Assembly (NCBI GenBank): GCA_031278025.1
Contig: JAITLF010000147.1
Location: forward strand, 1 to 13,708
Source: Treponema sp.
GTDB lineage: Bacteria > Spirochaetota > Spirochaetia > Treponematales > Breznakiellaceae
Length of the DNA stretch: 13,708 nt
Direction: 5' to 3'
In this document: piece by piece, positions 1 to 8,805 of the stretch
How the letters are laid out: each line of letters starts with the position of its first letter
Numbering within the stretch: the first letter of the stretch is position 1
Notes under the pieces: generated by a model
Told to the model about the DNA's origin: nothing
Database searches by the model: none
What the model saw: only the letters and a program-made list of their open reading frames with translations
Position numbers and translations under genes: made by a program

Positions 1-160
1 CCCATGAAAGGGTTCCTTTGTAGGTGCGTTCATGATCGCTTATAAATTGGCGGCCGCAATTTTTGCAGAGATAATTTTGTTTTCCCTTGTTCTTTTTCCC
101 GTTTCTGGTTATGTTAGGGCTGTGGCAATGGGGGCATTTGATTTCTATGGTTATTAGCAT
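1..160 (-). CDS. IS1-family transposase, N-terminal part (InsA-like), cut by window edge
   Basis: The minus strand from an ATG at 160 encodes 53 residues that run off the window at base 1. They hold a four-cysteine zinc-ribbon pattern, CPHC at residues 9-12 and CKNC at 32-35, followed by GRQF. This is the layout of the InsA N-terminal DNA-binding domain of IS1-family transposases. The upstream in-frame sequence has a stop, so this ATG is the likely start. InsA binds the element ends; in IS1 the full transposase is made by frameshifting into InsB, which would lie outside the window. The identification rests on the cysteine spacing and the GRQF motif. Whether the element is intact cannot be judged here. 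Confidence 0.72.
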   Translation of the reverse strand, partial: MLITIEIKCPHCHSPNITRNGKKNKGKQNYLCKNCGRQFISDHERTYKGTLSW

Positions 161-176
161 AATTTCATAGTATTTC

Positions 177-199
177 TTTGTGCCTCTGTTGTCATTACC
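177..199 (-). repeat. Possible terminal inverted repeat of the IS1-like element
   Basis: Read on the minus strand from 199, the sequence begins GGTAATGAC, which agrees with my recollection of one end of IS1. It lies 39 bases before the transposase start, a plausible distance for this family. The partner end is outside the window, so the repeat cannot be confirmed. Confidence 0.3.
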
Positions 200-253
200 C
201 CTTTATCATACTTTCTAGATCACCACCTAATTTTTATGAGGCAATGCGCATAC

Positions 254-282
254 TTGCCGGAATACACATCCTTCGTTATACT
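254..282 (+). promoter_or_regulatory. Sigma70-type promoter for the exported-protein/nrnA pair
   Basis: TTGCCG at 254-259 and TATACT at 277-282 are separated by exactly 17 bases. Transcription would start near 289, about 24 bases before the ATG at 313 and just ahead of its GGAGG. This is the best-looking promoter in the window. It sits just right of the putative IS1 end and so appears native to the gene. Confidence 0.6.
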
Positions 283-312
283 GAGTGTAGTATGATTTTT
301 GGAGGAATCAGG

Positions 313-735
313 ATGAAATGTCGTTTTTTGATTGTCCTTATTAGTTTTATTGTAGCGGTTTTACCGATTGCCGCGCAGGAAGAGGAGCAGGCTGATACAA
401 GCAAGTCCAAGTATTATTATGTCAATACGACGGTAGAGAAAATTTATCCCTACCGTAAGGGCTATGTGGTGCAGTATCGGAAAGGACTCAAGGGGGTTGC
501 CCGTATCTATCTGCCGGTAGAATGGTTTACTGATGCCGCAAGTAAGGCAGAACTAATCCGCATGGAGTCCAGGGCCGATTGGCCTTCCCTGTCGATTTAC
601 TATAGGGATGGGGAATTCAGTCATGTCCGTCTCTATGTGCAGCCTTTATCCCATGCCAGTTGGGGGAATATTCCCTTAAGCGTCAATCTGGACAGCTGTT
701 TTGAAGACGTGAATGATGTTCGTCTGGAATACTAA
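313..735 (+). CDS. Small exported protein of unknown function
   Basis: The gene encodes 140 residues. I chose the ATG at 313, not the upstream in-frame codon near 178, because it has GGAGG at 301-305 with good spacing, follows a promoter, and gives a clean signal peptide: K and R near the start, a hydrophobic stretch at residues 5-19, and a likely cut near IAA|Q at 19-22. There is no lipobox cysteine. The mature part begins acidic (EEEQAD), then has many aromatic and basic residues (YYYVN, KIYPYRKGYV, a YRDGEFSHVRLY stretch) suggesting a small beta-rich periplasmic domain. Its stop overlaps the start of the next gene by one base, so the two are co-translated. I recognise no catalytic motif. 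It resembles conserved treponemal hypothetical proteins, but that is recollection only. Confidence 0.7.
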   Translation: MKCRFLIVLISFIVAVLPIAAQEEEQADTSKSKYYYVNTTVEKIYPYRKGYVVQYRKGLKGVARIYLPVEWFTDAASKAELIRMESRADWPSLSIYYRDGEFSHVRLYVQPLSHASWGNIPLSVNLDSCFEDVNDVRLEY

Positions 736-1715
736 TGGTAAAGCCGGTCCCCGTTCCCTGCAATTTACTTGATTTCATTCAGACCGGTTCGAAATTTCTC
801 ATTGCTGGTCATTATGAACCTGACGGCGACTGCGTGGGGAGTCAGTTGGCCCTCACGGGAGCCTTGAAACGTCTTGGGAAGGAAGCGATCCCCTGTTCTG
901 CCGGTCCCTTCAAGCGGACCGAGATTCTGCCTTTCGCGGATCGGTTTGCGGATAAGATTGGGGAAACGGAACAGGCGGGGAGCCGGGTCATCATTGTGGA
1001 CTGCGCCGTAGCAGACCGTACCGGCAGCCTGGAAAAGACCTTCAAAGGGCTTCCCCTAGCGATTATAGACCATCACGCCACCAACCGCCAGGTTTCTCCC
1101 GGTACGGTGGTGTTTCTGGATGTTGGAGCCCCTTCGGTTACCTTTATGGTGCTGGCGGTTATTGAAGCTCTGGGTCTTACCCCAACCCCGGAAGAAGCGG
1201 AATTCCTCTTTTTCGGATTGTGTACGGATACGGGGTTTTTTCGCCATGTGGATGCCGGCGGGGCAGAAACCTTTGCCTATGCCTCTAGAATGATACGGGC
1301 CGGGGCAAATCCCAAAAATGTGTTCCGTCATATACACGGCGGGAAGAGCCTTGGTTCCCGGATACTCCTGGGACATATTCTTTCCCGGGTCGAAACCCAC
1401 TATGGGGGGAAGCTCGTCTATTCATTCGAGACCTACGACGATACTCAAATGTTTGGTCTTGAGGGCCGGGATTCCGATAGTTTGTACCAGTTGTTGCAAT
1501 CCATTGCCAGGGTTGAGGCCATAGCGGTGATTCGCCAGGAAAGCGCCGACGACTGTACCGTGGGTCTGCGGAGCCGGGACCATGTTAATGTGGCGGAAAT
1601 TGCCGCCCGGTTCGGTGGCGGCGGTCATAAAAACGCTGCGGGCATCAAGATTGCCGGAACCATCGCGAAACTCAAGCCCAAACTGATCGAGGCATTCGGC
1701 AGCCAGCTCGGGTAA
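735..1715 (+). CDS. nrnA: DHH/DHHA1 phosphoesterase, NrnA-like (oligoribonuclease / pAp phosphatase)
   Basis: This 326-residue cytoplasmic protein has the full DHH-family motif set: HYEPDGDCVGS at 26-36, VDCA at 88-91 (D89), IDHH at 111-114, and CTDTG at 163-167 (D165). Together these form the two-metal site. The C-terminal DHHA1 domain carries GGGGHKNAAG at 294-303, the substrate-binding loop. Family members degrade very short RNAs (nanoRNA), and many also dephosphorylate pAp from sulfur metabolism. Length and motif order fit NrnA, and no RecJ-type extension is present. Another DHH activity, such as cyclic-dinucleotide product hydrolysis, cannot be excluded from sequence. The start overlaps the preceding stop (TAATG); the ATP synthase operon follows after 52 bases. 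Confidence 0.85.
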   Translation: MVKPVPVPCNLLDFIQTGSKFLIAGHYEPDGDCVGSQLALTGALKRLGKEAIPCSAGPFKRTEILPFADRFADKIGETEQAGSRVIIVDCAVADRTGSLEKTFKGLPLAIIDHHATNRQVSPGTVVFLDVGAPSVTFMVLAVIEALGLTPTPEEAEFLFFGLCTDTGFFRHVDAGGAETFAYASRMIRAGANPKNVFRHIHGGKSLGSRILLGHILSRVETHYGGKLVYSFETYDDTQMFGLEGRDSDSLYQLLQSIARVEAIAVIRQESADDCTVGLRSRDHVNVAEIAARFGGGGHKNAAGIKIAGTIAKLKPKLIEAFGSQLG

Positions 1716-1739
1716 ACCGTACAGTAGTATAAAACTCGC

Positions 1740-1745
1740 TATACT
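1740..1745 (+). promoter_or_regulatory. Possible -10 element before atpB
   Basis: TATACT lies 22 bases upstream of the atpB start, but the region 17 bases further up (around 1717-1722) has no convincing -35. It may be a weak or activated promoter, or transcription may continue from the nrnA unit. Confidence 0.25.
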
Positions 1746-1767
1746 TTTTAATAAGGGGCTTTTAAAC

Positions 1768-2505
1768 ATGGAATTTGGAGAGCATCTCACTGAATCTTTG
1801 AAATTCGTTACCGTATTTTCTTTTAAGCTTTTTGGACAGGAGATACCGGTAACGGAAACGGTGGTGATTACCTGGCTTGTAATGGCCATCCTCATCATCG
1901 CGTCGTTGCTTTTAACCCGGAACCTTAAACAGATTCCCCGGGGAGCCCAGTGTATCCTGGAAGGCGCGGTGGAATTCCTCAACCGCTTTTCCCGGCAACA
2001 TTTTGGGTCCCGCTCTCATGCCTACGGCCCCTATGTCGGAACGGTGTTTCTTTTTTTGCTTGTGGCAAACTTCATCCCCGTACTTTCCCCCATTGGGGTC
2101 TTTGGGCGGGAGCCGCCTTTTACCATTAAACCCCCGGCCAGGGACATCAACTTTACCGCAGCCTTGGCGCTTGTTTCGATACTGCTGGTCCTTATTGGCG
2201 GTATCCGGGCCAGGGGGTTTAAAGGCTGGGGGAAACATCTCTTATCGCCGGTTCCTATGGTGCTGCCCTTCAACCTATTGGAATACGTCATCAGGCCCCT
2301 ATCCTTATGCCTCCGGCTTTTCGGGAACATCCTGGGGGGGTTCATCATCATGATGTTGGTAGAATCCGCCGCCCCTATCATCGTGCCGTCCTTTTTGTCG
2401 TTGTACTTCGATTTTTTGGACGGCCTTATTCAGGCGCTGGTTTTTACCTTCCTGACCATCCTCTTTATTTCCGAGGCGGTGGAAGTGGAAGAAGTAAAAA
2501 GTTGA
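1768..2505 (+). CDS. atpB: F-type ATP synthase subunit a
   Basis: This 245-residue polytopic membrane protein forms the ion half-channels of Fo beside the c-ring. The signature RPLSLCLRLFGN is at 176-187, and R183 is the essential arginine equivalent to E. coli aR210. Q222 matches the conserved glutamine of the last helix (aQ252). The residue aligned with E. coli aE219 is phenylalanine (F192), and the aH245 position appears to be D215, so the polar pair of the half-channel differs from E. coli. The central NFIPVLSP and PPARDINFT stretches are typical. An AAGGGG precedes the ATG. No atpI-like gene lies upstream; this is the first gene of the operon. Confidence 0.95.
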   Translation: MEFGEHLTESLKFVTVFSFKLFGQEIPVTETVVITWLVMAILIIASLLLTRNLKQIPRGAQCILEGAVEFLNRFSRQHFGSRSHAYGPYVGTVFLFLLVANFIPVLSPIGVFGREPPFTIKPPARDINFTAALALVSILLVLIGGIRARGFKGWGKHLLSPVPMVLPFNLLEYVIRPLSLCLRLFGNILGGFIIMMLVESAAPIIVPSFLSLYFDFLDGLIQALVFTFLTILFISEAVEVEEVKS

Positions 2506-2542
2506 GGGCCATGGAGCCCATAAAAACATAAGGAGAATTATC

Positions 2543-2761
2543 ATGGAATTCATCTACCTCATCGGAGCAGGAATCGCGGTTCTTACCGGATTAGGAGCCG
2601 GTATAGGCATAGGTATCGCAACGGGTAAATCCGCCGAGGCTATTTCCCGGCAACCCGAAGCGTCGGGCAAAATTCAGACCGTCTTTTTCCTGGGGATTGC
2701 CCTGGCGGAAGCGACCGCCATCTACGGTTTTGTGGTCGCTATCCTGCTGATCCTCCGGTAA
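2543..2761 (+). CDS. atpE: F-type ATP synthase subunit c (proteolipid)
   Basis: The 72-residue hairpin protein has two membrane helices joined by the RQPE loop (residues 36-39). Helix 1 has a run of alternating glycines (G16 to G24) that packs neighbouring subunits in the ring. Helix 2 carries the ion-binding carboxylate E56 in ALAEATAIYG. Against Ilyobacter tartaricus, the sodium ligands Q32 and S66 align with I23 and A57, while T58 and Y61 are kept. This argues for proton rather than sodium coupling. AGGAG precedes the start at a good distance. It lies between atpB and atpF in the operon. Confidence 0.95.
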   Translation: MEFIYLIGAGIAVLTGLGAGIGIGIATGKSAEAISRQPEASGKIQTVFFLGIALAEATAIYGFVVAILLILR

Positions 2762-2772
2762 AACAACCCATC

Positions 2773-3255
2773 ATGCTTGATTTCTCGGTTACCTTTTTCT
2801 TTACCCTCATCAATCTGGGGGTTGTGTTCTTTATCCTCCAGGCCATCCTCTTTAAGCCGGTAACCAAATTCATGGAAGACCGGTCGAAGAAGATACAGGA
2901 AGATAGCGAACAGGCGGAACAGGATAGAGAGCGGGTGAAATCCTTGGCGACCCAATACGAGGAACGACTGCGGAAGGCCGGAGCGGAGGCGGATGCCCTT
3001 ATCAGCAACGCCCGGGAATTGGCGGAAAAAGAGGCCGCCGGGATAATTCATTCCGGTAAGGCCGAAGCCGTCCGTATCGTCGCGGCGGGGAGGGCCCAGC
3101 TTGAGATGGAACGGAAGGCCGCCATGACCCAATTCCGCGCCGAGGCCGTCGCCCTGGTCGTCGCGGCTTCCAGCCGGCTTTTGCGGCGGGAAGTCTCTGG
3201 GGAGGATGCCCGGTGTCAAGCCGCCATGCTCCTTAAGGAACTGGGGAATCCCTGA
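2773..3255 (+). CDS. atpF: F-type ATP synthase subunit b (peripheral stalk)
   Basis: The protein has 160 residues: an N-terminal membrane helix at about 4-26 ending in ILFKPV, then a long charged helix from about 33 to 145 rich in E, K, R and A, as expected for the coiled-coil stator stalk that links subunit a to delta and alpha. The length is normal for a b subunit. There is only one b-type gene in the operon, so a homodimer is expected. It starts 11 bases after atpE, and its TGA overlaps the atpH start (TGATG). Confidence 0.92.
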   Translation: MLDFSVTFFFTLINLGVVFFILQAILFKPVTKFMEDRSKKIQEDSEQAEQDRERVKSLATQYEERLRKAGAEADALISNARELAEKEAAGIIHSGKAEAVRIVAAGRAQLEMERKAAMTQFRAEAVALVVAASSRLLRREVSGEDARCQAAMLLKELGNP

Positions 3256-3815
3256 TGATGTTTCATCCGGACCGTTGGGCCCTGGCTTTTATCGCCGCCT
3301 GCGGGGAGGACGCCGAAGACGGCCTTGCCGCCCTTAAAGCCTTCCTTGGCTGCCTAAGCCGCCTTCCCGCGCCGGTTACGGGCGATTACCCGGCCAGCCG
3401 ACTGGAAGGGATGATGCGCCGGGCTGTCGGTGCGGCGGGGTTTTCCCAAGCCTCCCGATGGCTTGAAGCGGCGATGCGTGTTATCCTGCTCCTGGTGAAA
3501 AAAGGCCGGTTTCGCCAGGCCGGTAAGGTCGTCACGGAAGCCGAAAACCTTCTGAACCGCGAAAAGGGCATCCTCAGCGTGGTGGTGGAAGCGTCTGCCT
3601 CTCTTGACCCGGTGTTTGCGGCGGATATGAAAGCCGCGCTGTGCAAAAAAACGGGCGCTTCCGGTGTTGAGGCGGAGGTCCGCATACAGCCGGAACTCCT
3701 GGGTGGCTATCGGCTCATCATAGGCGGCGAGGTCTGGGATGCCAGTCTGCGGGGACAACTACAAAACATGGCCCGGTCGCTGGAGAGCGCACCCGGAGCG
3801 GGAGGTTTTGCATGA
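3255..3815 (+). CDS. atpH: F-type ATP synthase subunit delta (OSCP)
   Basis: This 186-residue soluble subunit sits on top of F1 and binds the b stalk. The N-terminal helical domain is divergent. The C-terminal part has the diagnostic [20 protein letters not shown] stretch (about 148-167), corresponding to the delta/OSCP signature LxGGxxIxxGxxxxDxS. Two adjacent ATG codons (3255 and 3258) are possible starts; the first overlaps the atpF stop and fits translational coupling. The end overlaps atpA by four bases (ATGA). Confidence 0.9.
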   Translation: MMFHPDRWALAFIAACGEDAEDGLAALKAFLGCLSRLPAPVTGDYPASRLEGMMRRAVGAAGFSQASRWLEAAMRVILLLVKKGRFRQAGKVVTEAENLLNREKGILSVVVEASASLDPVFAADMKAALCKKTGASGVEAEVRIQPELLGGYRLIIGGEVWDASLRGQLQNMARSLESAPGAGGFA

Positions 3816-5308
3816 CGAATTTTACGGACCTGGCTAAGGTTCTGCGGGAACAGATAGAAAACTGGGAGGGAAAGCCCTCTTCCGGCTCCATCGGGTTTGT
3901 TACCCAGGTGGGAGACTCGGTGGCCACGGTTTACGGCCTGAACCGGGCGGTATACGGGGAACTGGTGGACTTTGCCTCCGGCGCGGCGGGCATAGTCCTT
4001 AACCTGGAGGAAGATGCCGTGGGCTGCGTGCTTCTGAACGGGGAATCCCTGGTGAGGGACGGGGAAGAAGTCCGGGGGACCGGCCGGGTGGTTTCGGCCC
4101 CCGCCGGGGAGTCCCTGCTGGGCCGGGTGGTGAACCCCCTGGGAGCGCCTGTAGATGGGAAGGGTCCCCTGGAAGCGAAGGAGTACCTTCCGGTGGAATC
4201 TCCTGCACCGCCGGTCATAGACCGGGACAGCGTGAACCAGCCCTTGCAGACCGGTGCTTTGGCGGTGGACGCGATGATCCCCATAGGCCGGGGCCAGCGG
4301 GAACTCATCATCGGAGACCGGCAGACCGGTAAGACCGCCCTCGCGGTGGATGCCATCATTAACCAGAAGGGGAAGGGGGTCTATTGCGTATACTGCGCCA
4401 TAGGCCAAAAGGCGTCTTCCGTGGCGGCGATCATCAAAAACCTGGAACGTTTCGGCGCGATGGAATACACCTTTGTGGTCCTGGCTTCGGCCTCTGATTC
4501 CGCAGCCCTTCAGTACCTGGCGCCATATTCGGCCTGCGCCATGGCGGAATTCTTCATGCGCCGGGGAAAAGATGTCCTGGTGGTGTACGACGACCTTTCC
4601 AAGCACGCCGTGGCCTACAGGACCATCTCGCTCCTCCTTAGAAGGCCACCGGGCCGGGAGGCTTTCCCCGGAGACGTGTTCTACCTCCATTCCCGGCTTT
4701 TGGAACGAGCCGCTAAGCTGTCCGCCGGGAAGGGCGGCGGCTCCATCACCGCCCTTCCCATTGTGGAGACCCAGGCGGGGGATATTTCTTCCTACATTCC
4801 CACCAACGTCATATCCATCACCGACGGCCAGGTGTTCCTGGATTCGGAACTCTTTTATTCGGGGTTTCGTCCGGCCATAGACGTAGGGCTTTCGGTAAGC
4901 CGGGTCGGCGGTACGGCCCAGTCTAAGGCAGTGCGCAAGGTGTCGGGCCGCCTTAGGCTGGACCTGGCCCAGTACCGGGAAATGGCCGCCTTTGCCCAAT
5001 TCGGCAGCGATCTGGACAAGGCCACCCAGGACAAACTGGCCCAGGGGAAACGGCTTATGGAGGTTCTCAAGCAGCCTCAGTTTACGCCCTGGGCCATGGA
5101 AGAACAGGCGGCCATCCTTTATGTTGCCGTCAACGGCCACCTGATAGATATTCCGGTGGATAAGGTCGGCGCTTTTATCAGAGAATTTACGGAGCGCCTG
5201 AATACCGGCCATCGGGAACTCCTGGAGGCTATTGGGAAGACCGGGGAGCTTACCCCGGAGCAAGAGCGGGAACTTTCGGACATCGTGGAAGAATTCAAGC
5301 GGTCCTAA
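3812..5308 (+). CDS. atpA: F-type ATP synthase subunit alpha
   Basis: The 498-residue F1 subunit binds nucleotide at the non-catalytic sites. The Walker A motif GDRQTGKT is at 168-175 and the Walker B strand DVLVVYDD at 254-261. [12 protein letters not shown] at 359-370 supplies the arginine (R364) that reaches into the beta catalytic site. The N-terminal beta barrel covers about residues 25-95 and the C-terminal helical domain about 375-498. The length is slightly below the usual 500-515. The ATGA overlap with atpH implies translational coupling. Confidence 0.96.
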   Translation: MTNFTDLAKVLREQIENWEGKPSSGSIGFVTQVGDSVATVYGLNRAVYGELVDFASGAAGIVLNLEEDAVGCVLLNGESLVRDGEEVRGTGRVVSAPAGESLLGRVVNPLGAPVDGKGPLEAKEYLPVESPAPPVIDRDSVNQPLQTGALAVDAMIPIGRGQRELIIGDRQTGKTALAVDAIINQKGKGVYCVYCAIGQKASSVAAIIKNLERFGAMEYTFVVLASASDSAALQYLAPYSACAMAEFFMRRGKDVLVVYDDLSKHAVAYRTISLLLRRPPGREAFPGDVFYLHSRLLERAAKLSAGKGGGSITALPIVETQAGDISSYIPTNVISITDGQVFLDSELFYSGFRPAIDVGLSVSRVGGTAQSKAVRKVSGRLRLDLAQYREMAAFAQFGSDLDKATQDKLAQGKRLMEVLKQPQFTPWAMEEQAAILYVAVNGHLIDIPVDKVGAFIREFTERLNTGHRELLEAIGKTGELTPEQERELSDIVEEFKRS

Positions 5309-5322
5309 CGTCAGGGGGGATT

Positions 5323-6210
5323 ATGGCGAATTTACGGGATGTGCGCCTCAGGATGCGGGCCATAGAGCAGACTTTGCAGGTTACTAAGGCGATGAACCTT
5401 ATCTCTACAGCTAAACTACAGAAGGGGCGGCGGATTCTGGAAGACACGGTGCCTTTTTTCACCAGGATACAGAAATCCATGTACGACATTCTTGCCACTG
5501 CCGGGCATCCCCGGAGCGAATTCTTCGTCCGATCTGAAAGGGGCGGCGGAGGGTGCAGCGCCGTGGTGGCGGTTACCAGCGACAAGGGCCTGGCGGGAGG
5601 CTATAACGCCAACCTCTGCCGCTATGTTACGGAAGTCTGTTCCGGGCTTGAAAACCCCCTGCTCATCCTGATCGGTTCCATAGGGTACCGGTATTTCGTC
5701 CATTCTCCCTATTTGATCTTGGAGAACTTTTCCTTCCGGTCCCGGCTGCCCGAAGTGGACGATGCCGGGCAGATCGCCGATTACATCATCTCCCAGTACC
5801 TGTGGGGGATATTCGACGAAGTTCGCCTGGTTTATACCCACATGTACAGCGCCGTTAAGCTTCAGCCGGTGGAGCGGCATATCCTGCCGCTGGACGCGGA
5901 TGTGATGAAAGCGGATCTTGCCCGGTTTGACAGCCGGGAGCGGGTGGCCCTTCAGTTTGAGTATATCCCCTCGCCGGAGCGGGTTTTCGATGCCCTGGTT
6001 CCCCTATATATCAAGGGCATCATCTACGGGAGCCTGGTGGAAGCCTATGTCAGCGAGCAGAGCGCCCGGATGACGGCCATGGAGGAGTCCTCCAGGAGTG
6101 CGGAAGACATGCTGGCGGCTCTCCGGCTTAACTACAACCGGGTCAGGCAGGCGGGGATCACCCAGGAAGTAACGGAGATTATTTCGGGTTCTGCGGCGTT
6201 GAGCGATTAG
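5323..6210 (+). CDS. atpG: F-type ATP synthase subunit gamma (rotor shaft)
   Basis: The 295-residue central shaft subunit has conserved terminal helices: TLQVTKAMNLISTAKLQK at about 17-34, and YNRVRQAGITQEVTEIISG near the C-terminus. These form the coiled coil inside the alpha3beta3 ring. The internal SDKGLAGGYNAN (86-97) is the classic Rossmann-like signature. No chloroplast-type cysteine insertion is seen. GGGGG precedes the ATG. The gene is separated from atpD by 215 bases, unlike the tight packing elsewhere in the operon. Confidence 0.94.
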   Translation: MANLRDVRLRMRAIEQTLQVTKAMNLISTAKLQKGRRILEDTVPFFTRIQKSMYDILATAGHPRSEFFVRSERGGGGCSAVVAVTSDKGLAGGYNANLCRYVTEVCSGLENPLLILIGSIGYRYFVHSPYLILENFSFRSRLPEVDDAGQIADYIISQYLWGIFDEVRLVYTHMYSAVKLQPVERHILPLDADVMKADLARFDSRERVALQFEYIPSPERVFDALVPLYIKGIIYGSLVEAYVSEQSARMTAMEESSRSAEDMLAALRLNYNRVRQAGITQEVTEIISGSAALSD

Positions 6211-6247
6211 AGCCTGTTGTGCGTCGTGCCTAATATAGGATAAATAT

Positions 6248-6359
6248 GAGGCTGTTTCGAAACCACTGGTGAATTAATTTTGTCCGGAACAGAACGATCG
6301 GACCTCGGAACTCCGAAATCGGGCCTCGGAGCTCCGGCGCGGAGTTTTGGAACAGCCTC
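6248..6359. mobile_element. MITE-like element with terminal inverted repeats, inside the atp operon
   Basis: GAGGCTGTT at 6248-6256 is matched by AACAGCCTC at 6351-6359. The inverted repeat extends to 20 bases (6244-6263 with 6344-6363) with two mismatches if the flanking ATAT is counted. ATAT on both sides (6244-6247 and 6360-6363) could be a 4-bp palindromic or TA target duplication. The 112-bp core has no ORF but holds two 18-base direct repeats, 6298-6315 and 6319-6336, differing at two positions. This is the form of a non-autonomous insertion element. Without a second copy in the window, a native stem-loop cannot be excluded. Confidence 0.6.
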
Positions 6360-6404
6360 ATATGCAAAGAATCCACAAGTGCAGCAGGCTCTTGGGTATG
6401 TTGA

Positions 6405-7826
<1,422 letters not shown>

Positions 7827-7830
7827 GGTC

Positions 7831-8247
7831 ATGGCGAAGCTGTTTAAGCTGGAAGTGCATACGCCCTACCGCCTTTTTTACGCCGATACGGTGGAAGCCC
7901 TGGTTGTTACCCTTATCGACGGCGAGATCGGGGTCTACGCGGATCACTCCTTTCTTACCGCCCCGGTGGTTACGGGGGTCCTTAAGATCAGGGACAAGGA
8001 AGGGCGCTGGAAACATGCCTTTACCACCGGGGGCATTCTGGAGGTATCCGGTCACCGCACGGTCCTGCTGGTGGATGCCGCCGAATGGCCGGAAGAGATA
8101 GACCGCGCCCGTGCCAAAGCCGCCAGGGAGCGGGCGGAGGAGCAGCTTAAGGCGGCGGTGTTCAGGTTCGAGACCGACAATGCCCGTGCCATGCTTAAGC
8201 GGGCGGAGACCCGGCTCAAGGTCTGCGGGGCCGCCGGCGCGGAATGA
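7831..8247 (+). CDS. atpC: F-type ATP synthase subunit epsilon
   Basis: The 138-residue rotor and regulatory subunit has an N-terminal beta-sandwich with the DGEIGVYADHSFLTAP region at 30-45. It ends in a helical hairpin (about 87-131) closing with RAMLKRAETRLKV, the usual ALxRAxxRL pattern of the inhibitory C-terminal domain. It starts four bases after the atpD stop. It is the last gene of the operon; I see no convincing intrinsic terminator between it and the convergent regulator gene ending at 8385. Confidence 0.93.
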   Translation: MAKLFKLEVHTPYRLFYADTVEALVVTLIDGEIGVYADHSFLTAPVVTGVLKIRDKEGRWKHAFTTGGILEVSGHRTVLLVDAAEWPEEIDRARAKAARERAEEQLKAAVFRFETDNARAMLKRAETRLKVCGAAGAE

Positions 8248-8384
8248 GGGGCCTTGCGGGAGCGGGTTGGGGGGATTGGGCGGGTTGGATACGATAGAAA
8301 CACAGGTATAAAAATTAAAAAAGGGTTTTGACTCCATCTGCCCTGCACTGCCCCCGAAAGCCTTAGGCTCCCCGGACCCCCCGG

Positions 8385-8696
8385 TTAGTAGATGCTATCC
8401 AGTACAGAAACGATGCCCTGGGAAGCGCCCTCAATAAGGGCGAGCTTTAGCCGCTGTTTCTGTTCCACACTCATGCCGGAAACCTCCCCCTGCTCGTAAA
8501 ACAAGCGATAGGGGGCTATGCACAGGGCTGCGGCAATTTTTTCGATATATGATATTGAAGGAAACCGGCGTCCGGTTTCAATTTGCCCTATATAGCACGG
8601 ATCGGTATCGCACAATTCCGCCAATTTTTCCTGGGTGATTCCTGCCTGTTTACGGTATTTTTTCATATTTCCTATAAACACATGCTGTAAAGCCAT
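8385..8696 (-). CDS. XRE-family helix-turn-helix regulator
   Basis: The 103-residue protein has a Cro/C1-type HTH at about 6-65: FIGNMKKYRKQAGITQEKLA, then DTDPCYIGQIETGRRFPS as recognition helix and loop, then IEKIAAALCIAPYRLF. A short tail of about 35 residues follows, probably for dimerisation. I prefer the start at 8696 over the internal methionine at residue 11, because residues 6-10 belong to the first helix of the domain; the ribosome site is weak for either. It is transcribed toward atpC (convergent). Palindromic repeats just upstream suggest autoregulation. Its targets are unknown; no restriction-modification or phage genes adjoin it. Confidence 0.85.
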   Translation of the reverse strand: MALQHVFIGNMKKYRKQAGITQEKLAELCDTDPCYIGQIETGRRFPSISYIEKIAAALCIAPYRLFYEQGEVSGMSVEQKQRLKLALIEGASQGIVSVLDSIY

Positions 8697-8705
8697 GATC
8701 TTATT

Positions 8706-8719
8706 CTAATAGCTATGAT
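8706..8719. promoter_or_regulatory. Operator-like 14-bp repeat, copy 1
   Basis: CTAATAGCTATGAT lies 10-23 bases before the XRE start codon and is repeated exactly at 8770-8783. It contains the palindrome ATAGCTAT. A repressor bound here would cover the ribosome-site region of its own gene. The function is inferred from position and symmetry. Confidence 0.45.
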
Positions 8720-8769
8720 CCGCCTAATAAAATGAGCTTGACGCTTATATTTCTTTATAATAATGTGAG

Positions 8770-8792
8770 CTAATAGCTATGATTTATAGCTA
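8770..8792. promoter_or_regulatory. Operator-like repeat, copy 2, with perfect inverted repeat
   Basis: The second exact copy of the 14-base repeat begins here. It also forms a perfect inverted repeat, TAGCTAT (8774-8780), GATTT, ATAGCTA (8786-8792), with 7-base arms typical of an HTH dimer site. It is 64 bases from copy 1, about six helical turns. Confidence 0.5.
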
Positions 8793-8805
8793 AAAGAAAG
8801 GAAAT

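Noticed and set aside
240..258. Near-palindrome around TGCGCA as the IS1 terminal repeat
   Set aside because: It overlaps the start of the -35 element of the good promoter, and the GGTAATGAC end at 199 is better placed relative to the transposase start.
178..312. N-terminal extension of the exported protein from a start near 178
   Set aside because: It lies upstream of and across a good promoter and has no ribosome site; the ATG at 313 has GGAGG and gives a clean signal peptide.
3707..5263. Long minus-strand ORF of about 518 codons
   Set aside because: It is antisense to atpA and a by-product of GC-rich codon use; its composition is rich in G, R, H and P with no family motif.
8248..8384. 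Rho-independent terminator after atpC
   Set aside because: Neither strand shows a stable hairpin directly followed by a T-run; the A/T-rich stretch at 8309-8326 has no adjoining stem.
8738..8761. Promoter TTGACG with TATAAT on the plus strand
   Set aside because: The spacing is only 12 bases; the alternative -10 at 17 bases is poor. It is mentioned only as a possibility in the operator finding.
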